Assembly: GCA_963573385.1 (NCBI GenBank)
Contig: CAUYLG010059108.1
Coordinates: forward strand, 1-64,000
Direction of reading: 5' to 3'
Source: Cacajao melanocephalus
Taxonomy: Eukaryota; Chordata; Mammalia; Primates; Pitheciidae
DNA: 64,000 nucleotides
Shown here piece by piece: positions 49,805-61,429 of this stretch (position 1 is the first letter of the stretch; every line of letters begins with the position of its first letter). The translations under genes and the position numbers were made by a program. The notes beneath the pieces were generated by a model. That model saw only the letters and a list, made by a program, of their open reading frames with translations. It was not told the origin of the DNA and did not search any database.

Positions 49805-51730
49805 AAAAATAAATATTTTTTAACCCACAGCAAAGACCATGGCAAATATTGGCAAACCATTCTCATTAAAGGCAAAAATATTAGAGTACAAAAAGGGCAT
49901 CTTGGAAATTAGAACAGAAAATTAGAATCTGAAAACTGCCAGTAATACCACACATTAAAAAATTGTGTGTCCATACATAGTCTGAAAACAATGTATACTT
50001 AGGAGTCCAAGTAAATTAATTTGGCTACTGGAGTAAAACTTAGTAGTAGGTTAACTATACATCCTAGTCTTCCTGAAGTAGCTCCAATTTATTTTATGTT
50101 GGCCCAGCATCCTGTCTGGTTTCATATTTGTTTCCAATGTTTTATTTGTAATGAAGTATTATTAGCAGTTTAATTAAAGTAGTCTTGGGTGGGCTCAGGA
50201 GAACTTCACGTTTTTCCCCAAGCTTCTGCCATAGGCTTGTCCACTAATGTATAAGATGCATGTACAGTGAACAGAGTTCTCTCTCTAACATGTGGTAAAA
50301 TAAGATATGGCTAGTGATTACCCATTTCTCTTTACTAAACTTTTTCCAGACACAATAGGGCTAAATTCCCATTTCATTCCAGGGCAGATAACTCCATGTG
50401 GCATCAAGTGGTAATGGGAGCAGGTATTCTACCCTAATGCCCTTGATGACACTTGCTATATTAATCAATTGTGCTGGGGCCCATAGAGTGGTTGATGAGA
50501 TGTAAAAAGACATCAGCCAGTGGAGTCAATGGGAAACATGGAAATTAAAGGCTGAGCAGCCCAGACATGGAGGACATAAAGAATAAGTTAAATACTGTTT
50601 CTAGAATGAGTTTGGTATTTATGTATCATGCAAATCCCTAACTATTCAATTGTTTTATTTTTGGTAATATCTTTAAATGTTGCAATATATTCTCTTATAA
50701 GCAAGAAATTAAATTGAAAATATAAAACTACATGTTTACTGAACAAATAAGTACTGGTTTTCCATATCTTAAGATATTTTGATGTTCAATATGTAATTTG
50801 CACAAAATGTTTGTTGACGTTTGCCATCAACCATCATCAGGAGACATAATTGAACATATGTAAATAGAAGATGACAAATTTGCTAAGGCAGCATCATTGT
50901 GTACTACAAAAGTTAATACATCTCTTTCAGAGATTGTGTCCAAAGAAAACTCTTTAACATTAGCACACATGTAGTCAAGTGTGTTTTTGTGTCAATCTTT
51001 GAAACATGACATTTCATTTAGATTAGATGACTGCTCATCTCAATTAATTTCACTTATTTTGATCCCAACATTCCTTTTGCATATAAAATAAAAGTGATAG
51101 CTATTATCTTTGACCTATTAGTAGAAGCAAAATTGCATGAACAAGTAAATGATGTCAATTTTACGTCATGTCATCAGATACTTCAAATAGAAAATTAATT
51201 CCAAAAGTGGTTTGATTGTTTCTTCATTCAATTCATGGAATCCAAGTAAAGCTTTTGAAAGTACATTTTGTCATAGATGAAGCACATGACATTATTGGAA
51301 ATGCAATTATAAATATTTTACAAATAAAAAAATTATACAAACAGTAAAGATAAAATTATTTGTTTTTGCAGTGATCAGACGTCAACAAAACTTGGAGTAG
51401 TGCAGCATCATAGTAAAAACCATGTTCTGAACAAACTAAGAAAGGTAGAGGGCAGGAATATATTTGGAATTGATCATGGATACATTCATGGTTATATATA
51501 AACAGGCTTATATATTCTACAAATCAAAATGTAAGTGGTAATTTTTAGAAATAATTTTATTTTTGAAGTTCATTTTTGAAGAGAACTATTTTATAGCTCC
51601 ATCAATAAAATAAAAACAATGAATTCATCAATGTGAAATAATTTTAAAATTTTATAGTTTTCATTATGTTTTGCATTCTCTTCAGCTGTTAAATCTGGTT
51701 TGGTCTGGATGATCAGTTATATGGTTTTTC
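49805..51730 (+). mobile_element. Candidate ~1.9-kb hAT-type DNA transposon insertion in L2
   Basis: This interval separates two parts of what reads as one L2 copy, so it is inferred to be an insertion. Its right half carries a degraded hAT-transposase-like frame (50868-51502). The L2 text on both sides overlaps the same short consensus interval (ctttctcttaagcatg at left, ctatttaaatagaaggc at right), which would fit a target duplication too decayed to prove. I could not identify convincing terminal inverted repeats. Alternatives: two separate L2 insertions around older unique DNA, or a retrocopy of a domesticated hAT gene. Confidence 0.4.
50868..51502 (+). pseudogene. hAT-superfamily transposase-like coding relic
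   Basis: Three frames joined by small shifts give a peptide series in hAT-transposase order. From 50868: EDDKFAKAASLCTTKV, then after one stop SLKHDISFRLDDCSSQLI. From about 51059: FDPNIPFAYKIKVIAIIFDL. From 51160: FYVMSSDTSNRKLIPKVV, a stop, then HSIHGIQVKLLKVHF and DEAHDIIGNAIINILQIKK. From 51347: KDKIICFCSDQTSTKLGVVQ, then HSKNHVLNKLRKVEGRNIFG and IDHGYIHGYI. These correspond to the family pattern KH..S....DC..KL / (A)DASN....(F)P...RYF / GIQVKLL / DK.VGF..DNTNTNFGG / NNVF.KL......NI.GI.C.AH..HN. The Asp in SSDTSN (51178-51180) and in CSDQTS (51374-51376) sit where the family has its conserved acidic residues. Stops and at least two frameshifts show it is dead. The C-terminal dimerisation region is not found. 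Confidence 0.6.
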
Positions 51731-51734
51731 TACC

Positions 51735-52440
51735 TATTTAAATAGAAGGCATAAGTATTGCCCATCCATTGAACCAAGACATAAACCTGAAAGTCATGTG
51801 AGACTCTTCCCGCCTACTGAAACCTCCAGTCACTAAGTAATCTTGATGAACTAAGTTCCAACTTCTCTGTTACTATTTGAGTTCAATGCTTTAGCGTTTA
51901 TCTCCAAAATTACTTCAAAAGACCTCTGCCTAGTCTCACCATCCCCAACCTTTCATCCTTTTAACCCATCCTTCATACTTCTGTCAAAGTGATAGGTCCT
52001 TAAAATCCTTTGAAAATTCTCAATTTCCTACAGAATGAAGTTCAAACTTCCTATCAGAGAAGGTTTCTGCCTACCCTCCACAGCTTATTTCTTACCTCTT
52101 CCCTCCATGTTTTATCTCTTTACTCTTGTTTTATCTATGCATCAAATACATTATCCTCCTTTAGGACATGAGGCAGATGAAATGTGCTTAGCCTGTACAT
52201 ATACATATATATTTTCTTCTTCTTTGCATGGCTCTCTTACCACAAGTTACCTTCCTCTACCATAGCAGTTAATACGTACTGTACTTAACTACACAACAGT
52301 TGTGAATTTGTTATCTTCCTCTCTAAACTGTGAATTTTATGAGAACACAAAGTCTGTCATTCCTTCCATATTCTTAGTACTGAAAGTATTCCCTTACACA
52401 TCCGAGACATGAAATAGATGTGTCTTGAATACAAGGTAAT
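51735..52440 (+). mobile_element. L2, right part of a split copy, to the 3' end
   Basis: 'attgcccatccattgaacca', 'cataaacctgaaagtcatgt', 'gatgaactaagttccaactt', 'agtgataggtccttaaaatc' and 'ttcctacagaatgaagttca' are followed by 'tgaattttatgagaacacaa' and 'agtctgtcattccttccata', which is the continuous L2 ORF2-end and 3' UTR order. It picks up where the copy at 49600-49800 leaves off. Confidence 0.75.
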
Positions 52441-52734
52441 TCAAGATTGATTCAAGTCCTGAGGCACAGGTAAAGTGTTATATTTAAAGAAGCAAAAGGA
52501 TAAATTATTTCCAGTTAAGAGGCAAGAGGGTGAGAAATATTTGAAAGATCTAGATCAAGATTCCTGAATGACAGCTATCCTTAAATTTAGACATTATTTT
52601 CTTGATAATGATAAGTATTCTGAGTTTTTGAACAGGAATCACGTGTCAATCTGAAAACTGTATATGAGACAGTTCTCATAGAAGGAAAAAAGGAACCTAG
52701 TTAGAAAGTTATTGGACAGGCTAGGTGAACGATA

Positions 52735-52870
52735 AGCAGGGCTCTCCTGGAACCAGCTTGTACTGGTTTGTGAGAGCCAATTGCTAAGTTTTTGGAAACA
52801 TTGTGAGCCAGTTTTTACATATAATCATTATTAAAAGCTAAATTATGTAAACTTATAATTAAATAGTTTA
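52735..52870. mobile_element. Possible MER-type DNA transposon fragment
   Basis: 'ttgtactggtttgtgagagc', 'caattgctaagtttttggaa' and 'acattgtgagccagttttta' resemble a medium-frequency non-autonomous DNA-transposon repeat. The family cannot be named from the sequence alone. Confidence 0.3.
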
Positions 52871-53857
<987 letters not shown>

Positions 53858-53869
53858 CATTTAGAAATC

Positions 53870-54990
53870 TTGATCTGGATAATTAAACAAAAATGAGCAT
53901 ATGTATGTTTTTATATACACGTGCAGGAATGCTGACAGTTAAACATTTAGCACCACACTGCTGGTAATGTGACTTTAGCAATAGAGGTGGGGAGAAAAGG
54001 ATACTTTAAAAATATTTGGAGGTGTAAAAACTCATTAAATGTGATTCAGAGGTAAATACAATTTTGAGGTCTATTGACATACATAGTTTGGAGAAATATA
54101 AAGTACAAAAGAAAAGATCAATGAGAAATAATGTTCAATTATTGATTGTTGAGGCTTCCAGTGGGATACGCTCAGTAGATGAGGGTGAAATATTCATATC
54201 AAGACATGTACAGATTTGGGAGTTACCTCTGTGCCCTCAAAGTCATTGTAAAAATTACAAAAGAAAGAAAATGGCCTAGAAAAATCTCTGCGAAAAAAAA
54301 ACAATATTAGGGGAAAGGAGGAAAAGGATATGCAGAGAAAGAATCAGGAGTAGCCAGAGAAATAGGAAGAGAACCGGATAACAATGGGGTCAGAGAAGCC
54401 TGGTGAAGAGAGAATGTCAAAAAGGATCTAATTTAATATCAATAGACATAATAACATGCAGAATTAATCATCAGACTCTTGTTAGCGCTTTGTTTGAAAA
54501 CAGCAACCTAGAGGGGAAATAAAAGGATTTAGATTGGAACAGGTCAGCATAGTGCACAGTAAAAGAGCATATGATGTAAACGTTCTCTAAAAGAATCAAG
54601 AGCACCTAGGTAATTTCTCTTTCAGAGAAACTGCCAATTGGATGGCTGTAGGTTTGTCCTTGAGAGCTATCAGTCCCCTCTTTCAACATTAGAACTACTA
54701 ATCCCCAATAAAACTCTAGAGGGTTACATTTAGATTATCTTGGCAGAATCATGAAGGTAGGCTGTAAATTCAGGCACCAGAAGAGTCCTTGAGAGAATCT
54801 GCATGCCAAATATCTGAAAATGGAGTCATAGCAGTTGGCAACTTCTGGTATTAGGAGATCTCAATTATTCACATGATAGCAAAATCCAGAAGTTAATCCA
54901 ATTGCTTACAAGATAAAAGCCACATGGACTGTATACCTAACACAGATACATACTGAAAACTGTAGTGAAAACTTTATTTGATAAGTGCCG
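53870..54990. other. Unassigned AT-rich sequence
   Basis: No gene or repeat recognised. It ends at the insertion site of the CCT7 retrocopy. Confidence 0.4.
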
Positions 54991-54994
54991 TAAC

Positions 54995-55009
54995 AAAAAG
55001 TGCATGTGG
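54995..55009 (+). repeat. Putative target-site duplication, left of the CCT7 retrocopy
   Basis: aaaaagtgcatgtgg here resembles aaaaatgcatttgg at 56831-56844 (one 1-bp indel and one substitution), bracketing the retrocopy as expected for L1-mediated insertion at an A-rich target. Confidence 0.6.
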
Positions 55010-56830
55010 GCATGGGACACCAAGGGTTGCTGAGTAGCCAGGACACAGCGAAGAGAGGAAGAGCAGCGGACCAATGAGTAAACTTCCGAAATGATGCCCA
55101 CACCAGTTACCCTGTTGGAAGAGGGTACTGAGAGCTCCCAAAGCATCCCCCAGCCTGTGAGTAACATCAGTGCCTGACAGGTGATTGCTGAGGCTGGAAG
55201 AACCACCCTGGGTCTTCATGGCATGGAAAAGCTTATTATGGATGGCAGAGGCAAAGCAACAATCTCTAATGATGGGGCCACAATTCTGAAACTTTCTGAT
55301 GTTGTCCATCCTTCAACAAAGACTTCAATGGACATTGCCAAATATCAAGATGCCGAGGTGGGTGATGGCACCACCTCAGTGACCTTGCTGGCTGCAGAGT
55401 TTCTGAAACAGGTGAAACCGTATGTGGAGGAAGGTTTGCACCCACAGATCGTCATTCAAGCTTTCCACACAGCCATCCAATTGGCAGTTAACGATAACCA
55501 AGAAAATCACTGTGACCATGAAGAAGGCAGAAAAAGTGGAGCAGAGGAAGCTGCTTGGAGAAGTGTCCCTTCTCTGAACTCCAAGATCATCTCCTAGCAG
55601 AAAGCTTTCTTTACTAAGATGGTGGTTGATGCAATGATGATGCTTAATGGTTTGTTGCAGATTAAAATGATTGGAATCAAGAAAGTACAGTGTGGAGCCC
55701 TAGAGGATTCCCATTTGGTAGCTGGTGTTGCATTTAAGAATTTTCTTTATGCTGGGTAGGAAATGCAACCCCAAAAGTACCATAATCTCAAGATTGTGCT
55801 TTTAAATGTTGAGCTTGAGTTGAAAGCTGAGAAACATAATGCTGAGATCAGAGTCCTCACAATTGAGGATTACCAGGCAATTGTTGATGCTGAGTGGAAC
55901 ATTATGACAAGTTAGAGAGGATCCATCATTCTGGAACCAAAATTGTCTTGTACAAACTCTCCACTGGGGATGTGGTCACCCAGTACTTTGCTGGTAGGGG
56001 CAGGTTCTGTGCTGGCCAAGTACCTGAGAAGAATCTGAAAAGTGCAATGATGGCCTGCAGGGGGTCAATCCAGATCAGTGTGAATGCTCTGTCAGCAGAC
56101 GTGCTGGGCAGCTACCAGGTGTTTGAGGAGACTCTAACCGGAGGTCAGAGGTACAATTTCTTTACTGACATCTACAAGACCAAGACATGCACCTTGATCT
56201 ACCGCAGTTTATGGAGGAGACAGAACAGTCCATGCATGATGCCATCATGATTGTCAGGAGGACCATCAAAAATGACTCAGTGGTGGCTGGTGGTGGGGCT
56301 ATGGTGACAGAGCTTTCCAAGTACCTGTAGGATTAGCAAGGGCTATTCCAGGCACACAGCAGGTGGACTGGGGCGTATACCAAGTCCTTGGAGATTATTC
56401 CACAGCAGCTGTGTGACAATACTTTCTTTGATACCACAAACATTCTCAACAAGCTGTGGGTATCGCATGCATAGAGAGGCACCTGGTATGGCAGGAACAT
56501 CAACAATGAAGACATTGCTGACAACTTTGAGGCCTTCGTGTGGGAGTCAGCTATGGTGCAGGTCAACGCCCTGAGAGCAGCCTCTGAGGCTGTGTGGCTA
56601 ATCATGTCTGTAGATAAAACCATCAAGAACGGTTCAAATACAGATGCTCCCCGAGCAGCTTGCTGGGTGAGGATGCAGTCACCCCCATTAAGAGGCATCC
56701 CACCCATTACAGAACTGGCTGGAGGGGTAGCTGAGGTGGCTTGGTTAATTGATGTTACAAGGACAGGATAGTAATTGGCCCACTCTGTTCCCACTAGAGG
56801 CTATTTAAATAAAACTTCAGGCTTAGGGGG
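55010..56830 (+). pseudogene. Processed pseudogene of CCT7 (chaperonin TCP-1 eta subunit)
   Basis: The parent gene CCT7 encodes the eta subunit (543 aa) of the cytosolic TRiC/CCT chaperonin, which folds actin and tubulin using ATP. This copy is intronless and spans a presumed 5' UTR (55010-55090), start codons at 55091/55094 ([17 protein letters not shown]), the equatorial-domain motifs NDGATIL (about 55268) and GDGTTS (55361-55378), the intermediate and apical regions ([35 protein letters not shown]), VVAGGGA (about 56281) and a 3' UTR ending with AATAAA at 56808. It is disabled. Codon 29 (Cys in CCT7) is TGA at 55175. Frameshifts occur near 55500 and 55905, about 10 bp are lost near 56195, and there are further stops (for example 55757-55759 and 56327). 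The Gly/Arg-rich C-terminus is also altered. The frames at 55181-55597, 55894-56250 and 56538-56771 are pieces of it, and the 153-codon minus frame at 56333-56794 is its antisense shadow. The poly-A tail is almost gone. No promoter is seen. Confidence 0.97.
56808..56813 (+). promoter_or_regulatory. Inherited polyadenylation signal AATAAA of the CCT7 retrocopy
   Basis: Canonical hexamer about 20 bp before the 3' limit of the retrocopy. It is inherited from the CCT7 mRNA and does not suggest local transcription. Confidence 0.8.
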
Positions 56831-56834
56831 AAAA

Positions 56835-57445
56835 ATGCATTTGGAAGGAAATGGGGCAGTAAGCTCTGCAAGCTATCGCATCATTTAGAGGGTTAAATCA
56901 TGTCCAACATCAGTAATAAATATACTGTACTATTAATGGGGCAACTCTTGCCATTTACTTTCCTTTCAACACAATTAAAAATTGATAAGAGAGTTATATC
57001 TGGAAATGTACTACGTCCCTTAAATACCTATGAAGAACCAGAATTTTCTAGAAACTAGGGGACTGGGCTGAGGTCGTCCCTCCAGAGATTTGGGAATTTG
57101 TATTTCACACATTTGGAAGGTATTACCTTGATAATCTACTTTGAGAGAGTTTTCCCTACAGAGTTAGGAGATCTCTAGAATTGACTTGCATTTTATTAGT
57201 ATTGCTCTTAATATTATAATTTGATACTTTCTCTAGACTTATAAAGGTCACCTGATATATAAAGTAATATATATTTGTGTCTGACAAAACGATAATAGTA
57301 TGATCAAACTGCATAGTAATATTTTTTAATCCATAAGAATATTTCTCTGTGTGAGTTCAAAAGCAAGAAGAGTGTTGTATAAAATAAGCGGGTGTCAAAA
57401 ACTAGATACTATTGTATTTTTGGTAATTTCATACCAAAATGTGTT
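56835..57445. other. Unassigned AT-rich sequence
   Basis: No gene or repeat recognised beyond the retrocopy's right flank. Confidence 0.4.
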
Positions 57446-57449
57446 GCAA

Positions 57450-57475
57450 TTGCTCTCTCTCTCTCTCTCTCTGTT
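57450..57475. repeat. Short (CT)n tract
   Basis: About ten CT units, followed about 75 bp downstream by a CAAA-rich stretch (57540-57560). Confidence 0.85.
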
Positions 57476-57775
57476 TCTCTCAACCTCGTTGAAAGTTTGC
57501 TCATTTGCTCATTTCTTACCTCAACATGCCCCCCCACACCAAAAACAAACAAACAAACAACAGATAAACTGGTTCTTAACACAAACCTGGTTAATCTTCA
57601 GCCCTGGGAAAGTGGACACTGTGTTCTGATGTAAGTGTGTCCTGTATAATAGACTATGGCCTGGCAGATATAATGAGTGGCATGTCCCTCACCAAAATAG
57701 TTTCACATGGTGTGTGGAGCTTTCTTTTTTCTAGCTTAACTCTGAAACTTTTCTTAAAATAATTGTATTGATTGA

Positions 57776-58172
57776 TGTTATAAACTGAAATGTATCCTCC
57801 AAAACTCATGTTAAAAATTTAAGTCCCAATGTAATACTATTGGGAATTGAGGCTTTTAGGAAGGCATTAGGCTTAGATGAGGTCATGAGAGTACAGTACC
57901 CATGATGGGTTTAGTGCCCTTATAACAAAAGGAAAAGAGAACAGAGCTCTTATTCTCTCTCACTGTTTCTCTTTCTCTCTCTCTACTAGGTGTGGACACA
58001 GGGAGAAGGCTGTTGTTTGCAAGCCAGGAAGAGCACTGTAACTAGAGAAATGAATTGTCTTGAGCCTTGATTTTGGACTTCCCAGCCTCCAGAACTGTGA
58101 GAAATAAATTTCCATTGTTTAAGCCACCTAGTCTATAGTATTTTGATATGACAGCTCAAGCTGACTAATACA
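57776..58172 (+). mobile_element. MLT1-type MaLR LTR, sense
   Basis: Runs from tgttataaactgaaatgtat to the terminal gctgactaataca. Internal MLT1 phrases are 'tagatgaggtcatgagagta', 'gtgcccttataacaaaag', 'ccttgattttggacttccca' and 'gcctccagaactgtgagaaa', then 'taaatttccattgtttaagc'. A solo LTR with no coding remnant. Confidence 0.85.
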
Positions 58173-58198
58173 ATAGAATATTTGCTAATTGAGATAAC

Positions 58199-58633
58199 TC
58201 TGATAGTTTTCAGGGTGCTCATGGAGCTGCCACAAAAAATGTGACAAACTGAGTGGCTTATAATAACAGACATTTATTCTCTCACAGCTTGGGAGGTTAG
58301 ATGTCCAAAATCACGGTGTTGACAGAACAATGCTCCATCTAAACGCTCTAGAAAAGAATTCTTTCTTGCCACTCTCCAAGTTTCTAATGTTCCTTGGCTT
58401 GTAGCTGCATCACTCTGGTCTCTGCCTCCATCTTCATATGGCCTTATTTTCTGTGCATGTCTCTGTGTGTCTGTCTTATAAGGATACTAGTCATTGGACT
58501 TGGAGTTCACCCTAATCCAGTATGTCCTCATTTTAACTTAATTATATCTACAAAAACCTATTTCCAAATAAGCTCACACTCTGCGGTTCTGGGTGGCTAT
58601 ACATTTTGGGAGGATACTATTCAATCCCCTACA
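58199..58633 (-). mobile_element. MLT1-type MaLR LTR, antisense
   Basis: Reverse MLT1: 'ggagctgccacaaaaaatgt', 'gacaaactgagtggcttata', 'tattctctcacagcttggga', 'cttataaggatactagtcat' and 'atgtcctcattttaacttaa'. It lies about 26 bp from the sense MLT1 at 57776-58172, in inverted orientation. Confidence 0.85.
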
Positions 58634-58899
58634 GCCAATAGTGAAGTGCACATTTTCAGCAAATATTAAATTACTTCTAAAAATTACAGATGTGAATTTT
58701 CTAAGTAATAAAAATTATATTCTGATTTATTTTGTGTTGAATCCTAACTCATTTTTTTCCATTTCATTTAATTTCTCTTTCCCTCATTGCTCCTGTCTCA
58801 GAAGGCTATGGCTTACCCATGAGAAATGATAAACTCTCTCTTGTGGTTGATATTTATGGAAATGCAAGCTGACAGGTAAGCTGATGCACTCTTTCTTAA
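58634..58899. other. Unassigned AT-rich sequence
   Basis: No gene or repeat recognised. It runs into the L1M ORF2 fragment. Confidence 0.4.
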
Positions 58900-59590
58900 A
58901 TATTTGACCCACAAATGTAGCCAGACACTTGAAAAAAATCTGTGTTTCCTAGCTGGTGTGGTTATATTAATATCAGGCAAAGTAGACCTCCAGACAAGGA
59001 AAATTGCCAGAAATAAAGAGGACATTTCATAATGATAAAAGGGTCAATTCATCAAGAAGACATATCTTAAATGTGTATGTGCCTAATAAAAAAATGTTTC
59101 AAAATCTGTGAAGCAAAACAAGATATTCTCAAACCCATAATCACAGTTGGGCATTTTTAACACACCACTATTAGTAATTGATAGACTATCTAGACAAAGA
59201 ATATTAATAAAGATACAGAAAATTTGAACAGTACTGTCAACATATCTGACCTAAATAACATTTATAGAACATTTCACCCAACACTGCAAAATATATGTTC
59301 TTTTCAGGTATACATGAGAAATTCACCAATATAGGCAGCAGGATAAATCAAAAGAAGTCTCAACAAATTTTTTACAAAAGGAAACCTTATCTCATATTCT
59401 CTAACTGCAATAGAGTTATATTAGAAATCAATACAATATGTAAAAATCTCCAAATATTATAAAACGAAAAATATATGTTTTATCACCTCAACTTTAAACG
59501 TGAATGTCAGTGAAACATCTTATTGAACTCTATGAATCCCAAGTGGGTAAAGAAAAATCTCCACTAAATTGGTCAAGGAAATTAACTCTC
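58900..59590 (+). mobile_element. L1M ORF2 fragment (region after the endonuclease domain start)
   Basis: 'gctggtgtggttatattaat', 'atcaggcaaagtagacctcc', 'ataatgataaaagggtcaat', 'tcatcaagaagacatatctt', 'catttatagaacatttcacc' and 'cccaagtgggtaaagaaaaa' follow an internal stretch of L1 ORF2. Neither the 5' nor the 3' end of the element is present. The frame is broken many times. Confidence 0.75.
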
Positions 59591-59594
59591 AAAA

Positions 59595-61125
59595 CCAATT
59601 AATCTTTTAAAAATTTATTGTTTATAGAGCTCTGTGCAGTTATCTTATGTATCACCACTGACCACTGGCTTGCTACATTTAGAAAGATGTATTCGGCAAT
59701 ATAAATAATGCTTGCAGATAGCCCAAGATTATTGACATGAATATTCTATATTACTTTTCATGGTTTCATTTATTTAAAACCTCTAGGATCTCAAAGTCTT
59801 CCTGGAACCACTGAGGGGATTGCTAATTGTCTTGGAAATGTAAAATAAACACTTTTTCTACATATGTTAGTGCCACTGTTTATTGACTATTTGCTCAGCT
59901 CTGATGTAATTGGGGTCATTAGGGAAGCAAAAACAGCTCCCATCCTGTCAGTACCTGACCTTTAAACTAGTCGTACATTCAGTGTTACTGGATGTTAAAC
60001 AAGCTCGCCCTTTCATGGCATGGTAGCTGTTGTTGCAATGCAATCAGGAGCAGAGAGGTGCCATTCCTTGTTGAAAACTTTTTTGGAAAAAAAAAAAATA
60101 AGTCTTCTGCTGCAGACATGGTGTTCCAAAAATCAGACAAAATATATTTCATGGAAAATCTATTTTGAGTTCGACATTCATTTGAAAAGCTAAAACTAGC
60201 ATCCGGATAAAAAAAGGAAGGGATGAAACATCAAACTGAAAATATCTTCCTATATTGTGACATTTTAGCAAATGTAAATGAAACCACCTTTAAGGCTGTC
60301 ACAAGCAAAGAAATCCAACTGGGGTCTTGATGACTGAAGGAATGTTAAAGAATCTCTCATCAGCAGACCATAAAGAATAAAGCAAAAGCTATCAGTAATG
60401 TGCAGATGTTATCAGGATGTGACTACAGCACAACCCCGCATCCCGATGAAGAGACAAAACTGCAGATGTTTAACATATTACAGGAACTAACCGCAAATTC
60501 TGTTTTGCTTCTCCTACTTTATAGCATTTAATTTTTTTTTAAAGACACAGGAATTGCACTTTGGAAGAACTTCCTCCAACCTCAATCACTTTGTAAGTCT
60601 AAATGCTTCCTACTAGAATGGAGGGAGTTCTGGGTAAAGTGGCATATAAATTACTACATGGGTGTGGGCAGTGGAAAGTATTCAGGGAAGGGATGTGTTT
60701 AAGCATTTATATGGAGGTGGTGGGAAGAGAGTTCTCATCATTGTGTGATAATGGAAGCCTAGGTGTGAGATAGAGACCCATACACTGATTTGACAACAAA
60801 CCTACTTTAAATCTGCTTCAATCCTGGCAAACCAAAAGAACTCATTGAAACTTCAATTTGTTAAACAAAGTAGAACACATTTGAAGATGTGAAGCCAATA
60901 ATTCTGCCCAGATGACTTTTTTTTTTCTTTTAAAGTTACAGAGTAACAGTTTGATAGACAATTTACATAGTTTTCAAAGGAATTGTTTATCTTTCACTAA
61001 CCGCCCCTCCTTGGTGAGAATTATTTTAGCGGGACAATTGTGTTTTCATTATGTTCTTGAAAATGACCAATAATAAAATCATGAAAAGGTATACTATGAC
61101 ATATTTCTTTCATGTTCCAGGAAAA
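59595..61125. other. Unassigned AT-rich sequence
   Basis: About 1.5 kb with no gene or repeat recognised. A 12-A run lies near 60090. Confidence 0.4.
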
Positions 61126-61129
61126 TTTT

Positions 61130-61425
61130 GTTTTCCAAAAAAAACCCAGCCTATCTATTGTGCTCAGCTGCTGGTTTGCTCCCAGGTCAAAGTGGGGGTC
61201 AGCAGCTGGGGTGAGTAGGTCAGTTTGCTGGTGCCCTCTTCTGTCCGACACAGGTCTCTGCTGGCCTCTGTCCCCGCTGCTCTCCATCTGCAGTTCTGTT
61301 CTCTCCCAAGGAGCCAGCACGACCTTGCCCTACAGGCCCTTTCTTCAGAACCAGACAACATCAGCTGGGTCACGTGGACTGAAGATTACAGAACAAAAAC
61401 CCAAAAAAAGGAGAAGGAAGGTACT
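61130..61425 (+). other. GC-richer patch with exon-like signals
   Basis: A roughly 300-bp GC-richer island in AT-rich DNA. On the plus strand a long pyrimidine tract ends in ctccatctgcag (61291-61293), a good acceptor. A donor-like gaag|gtactt follows at 61420/61421, delimiting a hypothetical 127-bp exon (61294-61420). No conserved protein frame is evident, so at most this suggests a non-coding transcript exon. Could be chance. Confidence 0.25.
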
Positions 61426-61429
61426 TTAA

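Noticed and set aside
56333..56794. 153-codon ORF on the minus strand, the longest in the window
   Set aside because: It is the antisense of the CCT7 retropseudogene. Long antisense frames are common opposite GC-richer coding-derived DNA.
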